From assembly GCA_003427395.1 (NCBI GenBank), contig BFEA01000459.1:505415-531339 (forward strand): a DNA stretch of 25,925 nt, written 5' to 3'. Position numbers and translations under genes: made by a program. Source of the DNA: Chara braunii (lineage: Eukaryota; Streptophyta; Charophyceae; Charales; Characeae). The first letter of the stretch is position 1. Every line of letters begins with the position of its first letter. Shown piece after piece: positions 1 to 8,497 of this stretch. Under the pieces are notes generated by a model that was given only the letters and a program-made list of their open reading frames with translations, was not told the DNA's origin and did no database searches.

Positions 1-36
1 CCCCCCCCCCCGCCCCCCCTTTCCCCCTCTCTCCGC

Positions 37-275
37 CACGTGTCCTCCCGTCGTCCCGCCCCCTTCTGATCGATCACCTCCGAGTCTTCGGAAAGATTGG
101 CCGCAACGAAAAATTGTTCTGCCTCGCGAAATTCTAAATCTCAATGGGGACAGTCGGACATTATGTGGTTTCCGCGGCCGAGATCCCAACTGTCGTTGTC
201 GATGCCGCGATTGTTGATGTCGATGATACCTGTACAATAGAATGCCACGTGTCCGGGGAGGAGCAGTGCCACGTG
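37..275. promoter_or_regulatory. Cluster of three G-box hexamers (CACGTG)
   Basis: CACGTG occurs at 37-42, 246-251 and 270-275, each preceded by GC in the context GCCACGTG. In plants this palindrome is the binding site of bHLH and bZIP factors, and CACGTGTC is the ABRE form. Three in 240 bases is more than expected by chance, but no transcript start or gene is visible, so a promoter role is a guess. Confidence 0.2.
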
Positions 276-512
276 GACCCGTTGCCGGGAAGCCTAGGAT
301 GGCTCTCGATTCGAAGACACAAAACGGAACGCCTCTCAGATCCGCTCGAACAGGCTCTGCAATCTGCCTCCCTCCCTCCCTCCCTCTCATCCACCCATAC
401 TCGAGAATATGCGCAAAAAAGAATCTCGCGGGCAAGGAAATTCACTTGACGCTCCCGTACATTTCCATCCTTGTGCTCCTTCCCCCTCCTCATCCACCCT
501 CCCTCTTCAAGC

Positions 513-540
513 CCTCTCTCTCTCTCTCTCTCTCTCTCTC
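513..540. repeat. (CT)n microsatellite
   Basis: An uninterrupted CT dinucleotide run of about 28 bases lies in a CT-rich stretch. It is one of the many CT/GA runs in this window. Confidence 0.95.
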
Positions 541-723
541 ACCGGCCTCCGCCCCCTCCCTTTTCATTTGCCTCCTATCTCCTCTGTGCGCGGCAATGTA
601 CAGTTCATACATCCCCTGCACATAACCAATGAGAGTACGCAAACAAGGACGAAACGACAAAACCCCATTCACGAGTTAGTGAGGCCACATGCACGCTGCC
701 AGCCAGCCGACCATCGTTTTCAA

Positions 724-783
724 TCTCTCTCTCTCTCTCTCTCTCTTTCTCTCGCTCTCGCTCTCTCTCTCTCTCTCTCTCTC
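724..783. repeat. (CT)n microsatellite, interrupted
   Basis: About 60 bases of CT repeats are interrupted by TTTCTCGCTCTCG in the middle. The open frames across it on both strands are low-complexity artefacts. Confidence 0.95.
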
Positions 784-1283
784 CTATGGCTGCATTGCTC
801 AAATTCAGATTGCACCAAAGAAGGAAGAGACAAACGCATACAAAAACTGAAAGTCCGATGTTTAGACTGACCGGAGATGGAGATTTTCCACGGAGGAGGA
901 GGGGAGGCTGGACCCGATTTTTTATTTATTTATTTTTTTTCCCCGACTTCCACCAGCAGCCCGGAAAAAAAGAGGGGGCTACCAATAAAGAAATAAAAAA
1001 GATCACTTTTTTTTTTTCAGTAAATATGCGTAAGACATTGACCGTGGGCAGATTTGGGTCGCTCTGATGCCTAATAGGAAGACGGGGCAAGCCGTTTCCC
1101 TTTTTTTTTTTCACATCTCGTTCTTTTTTTTCTTTCTACCCTTTGTTGAATCAATCAATGACGAAGCCCGTCAATTTGAATTTTGAGCCAAAAAAAAAAA
1201 AAAGAAAACCAACAATACCAACGAGCCTGCTTTTCTGAAATACCTGGGGCCGCCGGTCATTTCCATGATGATTGCACCCTTCC

Positions 1284-1319
1284 TGAGGGCGTGCTCACAC
1301 TCTCAGGGCATACTCACAC
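1284..1319 (+). repeat. Doubled hAT-like terminal motif (family E)
   Basis: Two adjacent copies of one end motif are spaced 19 bases apart: TGAGGGCGTGCTCACAC (1284-1300) and TCAGGGCATACTCACAC (1303-1319). The second recurs exactly at 10981-10996 and, inverted, at 4320-4333 and 19293-19308. CAGGG followed by a short unique stretch is typical of hAT transposon termini. No transposase is present, so this is a non-autonomous end at most. Confidence 0.5.
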
Positions 1320-1470
1320 GGGGAGCTGGTAACCCAAAATCTCAAAATTTGGGTCCTCCCCCTACCCTATTGTACTTTTTGGTCACCCTATTGTCAGTGG
1401 CCTACCGCGCCGCGAGAGGACCCAATTTGAGACCCCCTCCCCCTCCCGAGGTGGTCTCAAATGCCCTTTC
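1320..1470. repeat. Two small hairpins next to the family E end
   Basis: ACCCAAA (1332-1338) pairs with TTTGGGT (1348-1354), and ATTTGAGACC (1425-1434) pairs with GGTCTCAAAT (1453-1462). The same hairpin-rich layout follows the family E end at 10981, which suggests these belong to one foldback element. The inverse end may be GTGAGTATGCGCT at 1768-1780, which would make an element of about 480 bp. Confidence 0.45.
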
Positions 1471-1540
1471 GATTTTTTCATTTTCAACTTATGTAACTGC
1501 GACAGCCCACGTGTTATTTATTTAGGCGCATGCAACAACC

Positions 1541-1566
1541 AAAAAAAAAAAAAAAAAAAAAAAAAG
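1541..1566. repeat. Poly(A) tract
   Basis: A run of about 24 A is followed by GGGGCGTACC and a further run of A. The motif A(n)GGGCGTACC recurs at 14992-15013, so the tract may mark retroposon tails or a shared repeat. Confidence 0.7.
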
Positions 1567-1948
1567 GGGCGTACCAAAAAAAAAACGAACAATCCATATA
1601 CTTTTTCGAGTCCTGACCCGCCGTGTGACTGCCTTGCCCTGAGGCTGCGACTTTGTACTTTCGGGACGAAGTCCGCCCGTGCGTGTGACCACACCAGCAG
1701 GACCTCCTCAAGTCCCAAATAGGCAGAGTACCGATTGCCGCATTTTTTTGAGACTGTAGGTCCTCATGTGAGTATGCGCTCACTTTCGAATCCTCGTGTA
1801 TTTGACCTCAATTACGGCCACGACCTTCCTCCACTGGGCCGATCTGACGGCACCCAATTCCAGGGCCCAAGTTCCACTTACCCTCACCCCTCGTTTCTAA
1901 CCACAGATTGAAGAGATCCTGCACTCCATTGGTCCCATTCTCCCTTAA

Positions 1949-2050
1949 ATCCTGCACTTGGGCCCAATTGCAGAGATCCTGCACTTGTGACCGTAGATCT
2001 CTGCAAGTGCAGGATTTCGGCAAGTGGGACTGGGCCCACAAGTGCAGAAT
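1949..2050. repeat. Nested foldback of a 12-base motif
   Basis: ATCCTGCACTTG occurs at 1949-1960 and 1976-1987, and its reverse complement at 2004-2015. A one-mismatch reverse complement lies at 2039-2050. The inner pair and the outer pair can fold into a two-tier hairpin, and GGGCCCA flanks the outer pair on both sides. The surrounding 1808-2180 has more partial copies (for example GTCGTTGGG twice near 2114 and 2162). I read it as a decayed foldback element. Confidence 0.6.
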
Positions 2051-2244
2051 TTTGGCACGTGGGACTTGGCTCCACAGCTCAGTCGAAACATTTCCAGAGC
2101 GCTGAAACCGTAGTGTCGTTGGGAATGGGGACCTAGATCTCTGCAACGTTCACTGCCGTACTGTCGTTGGGTTTCTTCATTGGCTCAGACTTCAACATTG
2201 TAGCAGCACAATAATAAAAAAATAAAAAAAAATAAAAAAAAAAC

Positions 2245-2347
2245 ATTGCACAAAAGCAGTTTAATCGCCATTTGCTGCACCGCTCCACAATCACGTCCAG
2301 ATTCATGCATTCAATCCAATCCTGTTTGCCAGTGGGATCCCACCCAG
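2245..2347 (-). mobile_element. Half copy of the GTCCCACTAGC foldback family (family B)
   Basis: The segment carries the right-arm pattern of family B: CTCCACAATCACGTCCAGATTCATGCATTCAATCC-like sequence (in pieces) and the end CCAGTGGGATCCCAC. The left arm is missing, and an A-rich tract precedes it at 2215-2243. It is most similar to the copies at 9806-9980 and 14144-14296. Confidence 0.5.
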
Positions 2348-2349
2348 CT

Positions 2350-2854
2350 GTCGTTCAGTGTGCGTGAGGTGCCAAAATTTCTCATGTGAGCACGACAAAA
2401 AAAAGAAGGAAAAAAAAAAGGCATGTGAGCACGGATGGATGCAGATGGAGATCACATACTGCACGGCCCCGCATTCCTCCATCCAAATTATTTTTTAAAA
2501 TATCAGTTACATAAACATAGTATGTGAGCATCACAGCAGGAACCAAAAAAAAAAAAAAAAAAAAGAGGCATGTGGAGTCATTGTGGGACCCAGTTGGAGC
2601 GAGCGATGATGGGAAAGGACTCGAGGGAGGGTGGCATGATCTTCGGCCACAGATCACTCACGAAACTCCACTAAGGTAGGTAGGTACTAGTATCTAGGTA
2701 CCAGGGTCAGGTTGAGATGGATGGGGGCAAATGGATTAAAAATTCGGCCCAATTGGAACGTGGGAGACTGGGACCAATTGGAGCGTGGGACCAATGGAAG
2801 GAAGGAATGGGAATTCAATGTCTCAAATTTCGACATCGAATTCACCGCTGCACA

Positions 2855-2857
<3 letters not shown>
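2350..2857. other. No gene seen; A-rich tracts and CCAATTGG repeats
   Basis: This stretch holds poly(A) runs (2397-2420, 2545-2564). In 2740-2810, CCAATTGG and TGGGACCAAT words recur, a likely decayed repeat. No open frame here resembles a protein. Confidence 0.5.

Positions 2858-2892
<35 letters not shown>
2858..2892. repeat. (GA)n microsatellite
   Basis: About 35 bases of GA repeat, followed at 2930-2947 by a short (TA)n run. Confidence 0.95.
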
Positions 2893-2894
<2 letters not shown>

Positions 2895-3612
2895 AAAGCT
2901 TACTATGTTTAATAAACTTTATATTTTTGATATATATATATATATATTTTTTAGGTTCCGATGGCTCCTTTCTATTGGCGGGGTTAAGCATACTTTCATA
3001 CTTTTCATGGACAAGAGGAGAGCAGACAAGATCCAAGAATCCTTTATCAGTGTAAGAACATGTTTATTTAATATTAAATTATTTGTTCATATGAATTTTG
3101 TTTCTTAGTTTTAATTGGATGCGTGTGCTTGCCTGCTCAGGCTTCATCTCCCACCGTTGGTGGTCCCGCACCAGAAGGAGAAAGGGACTTTCTTTTTTCT
3201 TTTTTTCTTTTTTTTTTCGTGTGTGTGTGTGGGTGGTGGGGGGAGGGGGAGGGAAGGGACATTTTTTGCAGAAACGTCAAGTTGTAACCCTGAGTTTAAA
3301 ATTTGCCTCTGAGCGAGACAACGATGCGTGTGCGTCCCAAACTTGCCGAAGGAACACTCAGTCTACCGTAGGCAGAGGATTGAGGGACTGTTTCAACTGC
3401 TTCTGGCTGTGATTGGGACCAAATGCAAAAAGCGAAGTGCCAGCGCGTGGGTACCCTGAGAGTCTGAGACGCTGTGGGAGGTTCCCTTGCCCGATCAGCT
3501 CCGGGACTCTGTGGAGACCCGGTGGGAGTTCTTTTTGCTTGTGCAAGAAGCTTTGGGACAGTGGGACTCTCGAGGACACCTCATTACGACATTATGGGAC
3601 TCGATAGGACTG
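2893..3612. other. No gene seen; T-rich and G-rich low complexity
   Basis: The stretch contains (TA)n, a T-rich tract at 3190-3218 and a GT/GGGA-rich tract at 3219-3260. Around 3545-3615 the word TGGGACT is repeated irregularly. Frames through it change reading across low complexity and show no family similarity I recognise. Confidence 0.5.
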
Positions 3613-3697
3613 TGGGACTGTTCCTCTCCCAAAGTGACGTTTCTTTTTTTTCGCCCTTTTCGTCTCCCAAAAAGACGTTTCTTTCCTTTTTTTCTCC
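3613..3697. repeat. Imperfect tandem repeat of about 40 bases
   Basis: Two units of TCTCCCAAA(G/A)..GACGTTTCTTT lie side by side (about 3617-3650 and 3663-3697). A weaker third unit is at 3902-3930 beyond the foldback, so the foldback at 3699-3866 may have inserted into this repeat. Confidence 0.5.
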
Positions 3698-3698
3698 C

Positions 3699-3866
3699 CG
3701 GGCCAGGTCTCACTAGCAGCCTTGAGCTACCTCAACGCCTGAGTCTGGACGTGTTTGTGGAGACGTGCAGTTCAGGAAACTCAACACCATTTCTGCACAT
3801 CTCCACAAAAGAGTCCAGATTCAGGCGTTGAGGTAGCTCAACGCTGCTAGTGGGACTTGGCCCCCG
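3699..3866. mobile_element. Foldback/MITE, family B, copy 1
   Basis: The left arm runs from GGCCAGGTCTCACTAGCAGC (3701) to GGAGACGTGCAG, and the right arm is its reverse complement ending CTGCTAGTGGGACTTGGCC. Arms are about 67 bases with few mismatches, separated by about 25 bases. Each arm holds a small hairpin of its own (GTTGAG-loop-CTCAAC). There is no coding capacity, so it would need a transposase from elsewhere. A B-box-like word GTGTTCGATTCCC follows at 3871. Confidence 0.8.
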
Positions 3867-4057
3867 GCCGGTGTTCGATTCCCAAAGAAGGTGTTCTCCT
3901 TGTTCCTCTCCCAAAGGTCTCCTTGTTTCTTTTTGCCTCCTTTTCCGTCTGCCCACACACGTAGACTGTCCTCTTCTTTTTTTTTTTCTTCTTTTTCTTT
4001 TTCTGTGGGCTGTCCTCTTTTTCTTTGGTGTTCAATTGTTCGTTTCCATATGGCACA

Positions 4058-4244
4058 GGGACCAAGTCTCAGTAGCAGCGTTCAGTTTCCTCGACGGCCG
4101 AATCTGGACCTGCTTGTGGAAGATGTGCGGTTGAACGTGATTTGTTTTACTTTATGTTTTTCTCAACAACGGGATTTTGTGAACATCTCCGCAAATACGT
4201 CCAGATTCAGGCGGTGAGGAAACTCAACGCTGCTGTGTCTCACA
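4058..4244. mobile_element. Foldback/MITE, family B, copy 2
   Basis: The arms are GACCAAGTCTCAGTAGCAGC.. at the left and ..AACTCAACGCTGCTG at the right. The shared core is ATCTGGAC..TTGTGGA(A)GATGTGC on the left and its complement around 4168-4210. The spacer is longer and more diverged than in copy 1. The small in-arm hairpin is present with loop GAAA instead of GTAG. Confidence 0.75.
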
Positions 4245-4333
4245 GCAATAACGCCACGACCTGGATGAATCTGACCGCAATCACGGTGTCCGACACAAAT
4301 TGACAGAAAGAGTCGTACTGTGAGTATGCCCTG
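4245..4333 (-). mobile_element. Family E end with GTGAGTATGCCCTG
   Basis: The sequence runs through CTGGATGAATCTGACCGCAA to the terminus GTGAGTATGCCCTG (4320-4333), the inverse of the end at 1304-1319. The subterminal phrase resembles those at 4770-4825, 7388-7410 and 15648-15790. Only one end is clear. Confidence 0.45.
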
Positions 4334-4657
4334 TGGTGGATTTTTGCGTCATGCTCACTAGCTACCTCCAAGAAAGAAATGTGAAAATCTTTCTTTCCAT
4401 CAACATCTGCCTCATCATTGGAAACTGATGAAACCCTTCCATTTCTGGAAAGCATCATGAGTTGTGACAACACGTCAGAGAAGGCCTTCGAAAATGGACG
4501 ACCCTTTTAGGAAAGAGAACCTTTCCACTTCCACTTCTTTCTCTTTCCAGACTCCTCTCCCATCAACATGGATGGACGTTACACATATCATCCTGATTCT
4601 CCTTCCCTCATCCCTCATTCCCCAATCCTAAGGCCTCGATTCTCCCTCCTTTGTCCT

Positions 4658-4660
<3 letters not shown>
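4334..4660. other. No gene or element recognised
   Basis: This is ordinary-looking unique sequence between a family E end and a CT microsatellite. An open frame on the minus strand (4240-4473) has fairly even composition but no motif that I recognise. Confidence 0.4.

Positions 4661-4688
<28 letters not shown>
4661..4688. repeat. (CT)n microsatellite
   Basis: About 28 bases of CT repeat, then CGTGTGTGTCGG. Confidence 0.95.
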
Positions 4689-4691
<3 letters not shown>

Positions 4692-4740
4692 TGTGTCGGG
4701 CAATTTGAAATTTGGCAACTAAGGTGCCGCGTAGTACGCA

Positions 4741-4850
4741 CACGACGACCTTTTCCACAGAGCGGTGGGCTTCATTGCGGTCAGATACATCCCAACCAGG
4801 CCGTAATTACGGTCAGATTCATGGAGAAGTCCTAGTGTGAGTAAGCGCTA
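4741..4850 (-). mobile_element. Family E element fragment
   Basis: GCGGTCAGATACATC (about 4777) is echoed by ACGGTCAGATTCATGG (about 4810), with CCGTAATTACGG between them. AGTCCTAGTGTGAGTAAGCGCT then closes the fragment (to 4849). The terminus matches GTGTGAGTATGCCCTG with two changes. The layout recurs at 7385-7484. Confidence 0.45.
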
Positions 4851-5355
4851 ATAAAGTCGAGCTGAGGGGAGTAATGGGCACGACAGAGAGTGAGAAATGA
4901 AAGGCTGCTTTCCCTTTTTTTTTTTTCCCCTGTTTTTTGCTATTCATGGGAAAAGGGCCAACAGGCTGCAATTGCCTTGAGTTGGAAGATTCCACACAAT
5001 TCTAAAGGAGCACTTTCATTCTCCGCCTTCATGGAAAGCCGTGGGCTACGCGTGCGACATGTGTCGGATAACGCAGTGAGCTCACAGGACAGTTGAATCT
5101 CTGCGCAGTCAGAGCAGAGATTGCACTACCGGTAGTCTAGGGGTGGCTGACTAGGCACAGCGGCAGTGGGAGAACAAGGAGAAGGATGCCGGGGGGTGGG
5201 GAGAGTAGGGGGAACATAACCCGGGCCCCTGCTCTGCGTGGTTGCACAATGTCCCTTCTTTTCCCGCAACAGACACAGACAGCGAAAACCTGTCCATCTC
5301 TGAGAGAATGATTTGGTCTCCCAGAACCGACTCCCGCTCTCGTCCTGGCCATTTT
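4851..5355. other. No gene seen
   Basis: Mixed sequence with a T run at 4915-4926. The frame on plus 4890-5096 begins in that T run and has no recognisable domain. Nothing repetitive stands out before the (CTC)n tract at 5356. Confidence 0.4.
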
Positions 5356-5379
5356 CCTCCTCCTCCTCCTGCTCCTCCT
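5356..5379. repeat. (CTC)n trinucleotide tract
   Basis: Eight TCC/CTC units with one GCT interruption precede the compound microsatellite. Confidence 0.85.
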
Positions 5380-5387
5380 GCCGCTGT

Positions 5388-5389
<2 letters not shown>

Positions 5390-5418
<29 letters not shown>

Positions 5419-5481
5419 GATGTCTGTCTGTCTGTCTGTCTTGTCTCTGTCTGTCTGTCCGTCTGTCTCTGTCCGTCTGTC

Positions 5482-5567
<86 letters not shown>
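5390..5567. repeat. Compound microsatellite (CT)n-(TGTC)n-(CT)n
   Basis: (CT)n at 5390-5416 is followed by about 120 bases of TGTC tetranucleotide (5421-5540) with some TCTCTG/TCCG variants, then (CT)n to 5567. It is the longest compound array here and creates frames of up to 200 codons on both strands that are not genes. Variant tetramers in the first half and pure ones in the second suggest growth at the 3' side. Confidence 0.95.
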
Positions 5568-5571
<4 letters not shown>

Positions 5572-5957
5572 CCTGTGTGGAAGGCTTCTCTAGGCAGGAG
5601 GGCACATGACAAATCCAACAGCAGTTAATGATGGTGTGCGATAGGGGCAAGTGAAAGAAAAAGGAGAAGGAAAAGAAAAGGAGAATCCATAGTCCGGTCT
5701 CTTGAGAAGGGCGGGCCAGATCCAACAAAAGCTCGAATGAATGAGGATAGGGCCAGATTCAACTTTTCATCCAGATACATGTGGCATGTTGAGTAGTGGA
5801 GGTGAGAGGGCGCACCGGCTACTAAACGACAAGTCTAACATGTGAGGGCTTCTTGCTTTTGATTTGCGTAAAGCTCAACAGCTTTCTGACAACCAGCGCA
5901 GACTCCAGAGAGCCCTTTCATTCAAATTGGGCGCATCCAATGAAAAAAAAATAAAAT
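5568..5957. other. No gene; possible family D end
   Basis: At 5771-5800, CCAGATACATGTGGCATGTTGAGTAGTGGAG (in pieces) matches the right arm of the foldback at 13008-13150. The rest of the stretch is not recognisable. Confidence 0.35.
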
Positions 5958-5990
5958 CTGTATTTCAACAGTTCAAGTAGAGAGTCCCTG
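5958..5990 (-). mobile_element. Fragment of tRNA-like SINE (family S1)
   Basis: On the minus strand this reads GAACTGTTGAAATACAG (5958-5974), preceded by GGGACTCTCTACTT. The 17-mer is the anticodon-arm part shared by the copies at 6078-6144, 12788-12820 and 24299-24360. The B box is missing because an A-rich tract follows. Confidence 0.5.
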
Positions 5991-6032
5991 GAGTGCGCAT
6001 TCCAAGGTAATCCGGAATAATAGTATCATAAA

Positions 6033-6057
6033 AATAATAATAATAATAATAATAATA
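6033..6057. repeat. (AAT)n microsatellite
   Basis: Eight AAT units between two SINE-like fragments. It may have grown from an A-rich retroposon tail. Confidence 0.9.
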
Positions 6058-6077
6058 AAAAATGCATATGCTCATTT

Positions 6078-6144
6078 GATTCCATCTGGATTCGAACATG
6101 GGCCCGGTCTGTATTTCAGCAGTTCATGCGCCTACCAGAGTAAG
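6078..6144 (-). mobile_element. tRNA-like SINE head (family S1) with A and B boxes
   Basis: Read on the minus strand: CTTACTCTGGTAGGCGC (A-box-like), then GAACTGCTGAAATACAGACC, then GTTCGAATCC (6078-6087), a perfect B box. The spacing of about 45 bases between boxes fits a tRNA without a long variable arm. CTG(C/T)TGAAATACAG can form an anticodon-type stem. The cloverleaf is not complete, so it is more likely a SINE head than a functional tRNA. Confidence 0.6.
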
Positions 6145-6189
6145 TTGGAACACCCATCAACTGCCCAGGTAGACAGTCCCTACCTACCG

Positions 6190-6310
6190 TAGTACCATCC
6201 TCTTCCCGAATAGAATGCAGCGTCATTATCCCTGTATTTGGGACACCTCTCAGTCTAGATACAGCGAAAATGACAGTCAGCTCGTTTTAGTGGGAGGTAG
6301 TCCCTAGAGG
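6190..6310. mobile_element. Decayed relative of the MITE at 6568-6701
   Basis: TACCATCCTCTTCCCGAATA..GCAGCGTCATTA, then CCTGTATTT..ATACAGCG, then GTGGGAGGTAG follow the same order as the better copy downstream. The arms pair poorly. Confidence 0.4.
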
Positions 6311-6334
6311 CTAGAACCACCTTGCTGCATCCAT

Positions 6335-6500
6335 TTTCCCGGTTAGGACTCGAACACTGACACTGTCATCGTCGTTTCTCGTGAAAGTCAGCCCATATCA
6401 CGAATTCACTATTGTTGTCCTATTCTTATTCTTATTTTTATTATTTATTATTTATTAATTCATTCTGTTTTTGTTATTAATAATAATAACACGTTGCACC
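6335..6500. other. B-box-like word and AT-rich stretch
   Basis: On the minus strand GTGTTCGAGTCC (near 6345-6357) matches a pol III B box, with no A box I can see. From 6420 to 6495 the sequence is TTATT-rich. Confidence 0.3.
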
Positions 6501-6567
6501 TTATATTGTAATACTAAAAGTACTGAGATGAGGCCGGGAATCCCTCACTGATCTCAACCCTTAAGTG

Positions 6568-6701
6568 ACGCTACCTTCTTCCCCCGAATACAACGTCCGA
6601 CGTTCATTATTATTGCTGTATTCAGCCTGAAAGATACCCCAAATACAGCTAGCTACAATGACCGTACGTTGCAATATTTGGGGAGGAAAGAAGGTAGTGC
6701 T
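6568..6701. mobile_element. MITE with inverted CTACCTTCTTCCCCC arms
   Basis: ACGCTACCTTCTTCCCCCGA..ACGT (6568-6596) is inverted at 6666-6701 with a few mismatches and small gaps. Inside, GCTGTATT (about 6614) pairs with AATACAGC (about 6645). It is about 134 bp and noncoding. Confidence 0.65.
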
Positions 6702-6940
6702 GAAAACCGGTTCCACTGGGTCCAGTGTCCCATGAACCGGGTCCACTCAAATTAAGAAAAAATGCAACTAGAGTCTAGAACCACAAAAGTAGTTCGAAAA
6801 CACAAATGAACGAAGCAAAACAGCCAAGCGCTCCTGATGAAGTCATACCCAACTTCCCTCCTGCTAATGTGTCTAAGTGAGTGACCACCCTTAAGCAGCG
6901 CCAAACAATGAGGAGCTTTACCCTCATGACACTGGACACT

Positions 6941-6941
<1 letters not shown>

Positions 6942-6989
<48 letters not shown>
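6942..6989. repeat. (AC)n microsatellite
   Basis: About 24 AC units. The minus-strand frame through it encodes a CV repeat and is not a gene. Confidence 0.97.
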
Positions 6990-6992
<3 letters not shown>

Positions 6993-7080
6993 CAAGCCCG
7001 TGATTTGTGTCCGTTGATCGTTTTAAAGTAATCAATTGACAAAGAACGTGAATTGAATGAAGATTGATGGACTGGAAGAG

Positions 7081-7105
7081 ATCAGATCAGATCTGATGAT
7101 TCTGA

Positions 7106-7150
<45 letters not shown>
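7081..7150. repeat. Poly(T) of about 39 bases beside GATCAG repeats
   Basis: GATCAGATCAGATCTGATGA is followed by about 39 T and then AAGATCAG. On the minus strand this is a poly(A) run, but no retroposon body with target-site duplication could be defined. Confidence 0.8.
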
Positions 7151-7152
<2 letters not shown>

Positions 7153-7384
7153 CAGTGGAAACAACCTGGTAGACAAGTGGCGGCATGGGACAGGATAGAT
7201 AATATTTGAAAAGGCGTTAAAAAAATAAGATAAAGAATAAGTGAGGACAAGCTAAGCTTCACAATGTAAAGCTATTTCTTACAGCCTAGGCCCTCCGGAG
7301 GCTAAGACCCCCATACAGCATATGGAGAATAAAATTGACAAGTCTTTCACTGTTTCACAGTCTAAGGGTCTCAACTGCCTTCTG

Positions 7385-7484
7385 GACGTAATTACACTCA
7401 GATACATCACATCCACCACTGCTCATAAGACCGATCAGACACGTCCAGGAAAAAGTCCTAGTCTGAGACTGTGACTATGGCCTA
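7385..7484 (-). mobile_element. Family E element fragment
   Basis: GGACGTAATTACACTCAGATACAT, AAAAAGTCCTAG and TGTGACTATGGCCT occur in the same order as at 4741-4850. The terminal motif is more diverged. Confidence 0.4.
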
Positions 7485-7489
7485 AGAAC

Positions 7490-7511
7490 GTGTGTGTGTG
7501 TGTGTGCGTGC

Positions 7512-7548
<37 letters not shown>
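7490..7548. repeat. Compound (GT)n(GA)n microsatellite
   Basis: GT repeats with two GC interruptions pass directly into GA repeats. Confidence 0.95.
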
Positions 7549-7709
7549 GCGGCAGTTATTTTCTCAATCGTTCTGATGACATTGTGCTTAAATGCCTTTC
7601 CTTCCTAAAATAGACACGGGGATAAAAGAGTGGGGCCCCGAAAGCTTGTCCAGTCAGTGAAAAAAGAGAAGAGCGCACCTATTTTTTGTTGAAAAGCTCT
7701 ACGTAACCC

Positions 7710-7713
<4 letters not shown>

Positions 7714-7740
<27 letters not shown>
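7714..7740. repeat. (CT)n microsatellite
   Basis: About 27 bases of CT repeat. Confidence 0.95.
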
Positions 7741-7878
7741 GTTCCCTATACGCGGCTGTGCTTGTCGAATACAGTGTTCAACACGTGTGCAGATGAGACG
7801 AAAGGAAGAGATGCAAGAGAAGGGTCGCTCTGATCGGCTGTCTGGTTGGATTTCCACCAACTTATCAGGATGCTGTCT

Positions 7879-7970
7879 GGCTATCAATCCCTTGACCTAT
7901 AGGCTATGGGCAATGGCTATGGGCTATGGGCTATGGGCTATGGGATTGATAGCCAGCCAGCCTATAGGTC
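7879..7970. repeat. Inverted repeat around GGGCTAT heptamers
   Basis: GGCTATCAATCCC (7879-7891) is inverted exactly at 7942-7954, and GACCTATAGG (7895-7904) is inverted at 7961-7970. Between them is a head-to-tail GGGCTAT heptamer array (about 7908-7944). The two inverted pairs interleave rather than nest, so the right side is not a simple hairpin partner. Confidence 0.7.
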
Positions 7971-8122
7971 CTGATCGATACATATGTCACTTTTTTTTTT
8001 TTTTGTTCTTTTTATTCTTTTCTTTCCCTCCTCCTCCTCCTCCTACGAAGAAGAAGATAGACTCTCCAAGCCACACTGAGAGTCGGGTAGACAGATCGTT
8101 TATATATATATATCGTATATAT

Positions 8123-8269
8123 CGTCACAAACAGAACTGCCCGGTAAACCGTAGGCAGAGAGAGAGAAGAGTATATATAACTCCGACGAAACAGTTTGTC
8201 ACAGCCCCTCGTTTGTTGTCCTCTTCTCTCTCTCTGCCTACGGTTCACCGGGCAGTTCTGTTTGTGACG
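8123..8269. mobile_element. Hammerhead-repeat unit folded back on itself
   Basis: The left arm (8123-8171) and right arm (8221-8269) are 49-base inverted copies with one mismatch, covering the CGTCACAAACAG..CTGCC..GGCAGAGAGAG part of the hammerhead unit. The spacer holds, on the plus strand, the 3' half of the ribozyme (ACTCCGACGAAACAG, about 8180-8194) and the following TTTGTCACAGCCCCTCG. The 5' half, including CTGATGAG, is absent, so there is no active ribozyme here. Confidence 0.75.
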
Positions 8270-8306
8270 ATATATGACGATATATATATATAGAGAGAGA
8301 GAGAGA

Positions 8307-8433
8307 GTCAAACAGAGCTGCCCGGTAAGCCATAGGGCATAGGCAGAGAGGGAGGGAGACGAGGACAACAAACGAGGGCTGTGACAAACTGTTTCGTCGG
8401 AGTTTCGATATATATATCAGGAATCTGAACCCT
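8307..8433 (-). mobile_element. Damaged hammerhead-repeat unit
   Basis: From GTCAAACAGAGCTGCCCGG the unit runs to CTGTTTCGTCGGAGTTTC (the end of the ribozyme on the minus strand). GATATATATATC then replaces the stem II and CTGATGAG region, before GAATCTGAACCCT resumes. The ribozyme core is lost at 8407-8418. Confidence 0.65.
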
Positions 8434-8497
8434 ATATATGTATATATATACCAATATATATATCGTCACAAACATATGTATATATATATATATATAT

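Larger units (their letters stand above)
1..1283. other. CT- and A/T-tract-rich DNA without a recognisable gene
   Basis: This first 1.3 kb opens with a C run and holds two long (CT)n tracts, several A and T homopolymers and no foldback element. The open frame at 144-449 is readable but then runs into CT-rich low complexity and shows no domain I recognise. CT-rich tracts are common in plant 5' leaders, so a neighbouring gene to the left is possible, but nothing here proves it. Confidence 0.5.

Noticed and set aside
144-449. 101-codon frame with fairly natural first half
   Set aside because: The second half is CT-rich low complexity, an opposite-strand frame covers the same bases, and there are no splice or domain cues.
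5126-5728. 200-codon open frame on the minus strand
   Set aside because: Its centre is the translated (TGTC)n and (CT)n microsatellite (RQTD and RE repeats); the flanks have no protein similarity I know.
6078-6144. Functional tRNA gene
   Set aside because: A and B boxes are present but the acceptor stem does not pair and there is no T-run terminator at the right distance. A SINE head explains it better.
7908-7944. Telomere-like heptamers (GGGCTAT)n
   Set aside because: The unit is not the plant TTTAGGG or any common telomere repeat, and it lies inside a local inverted repeat.
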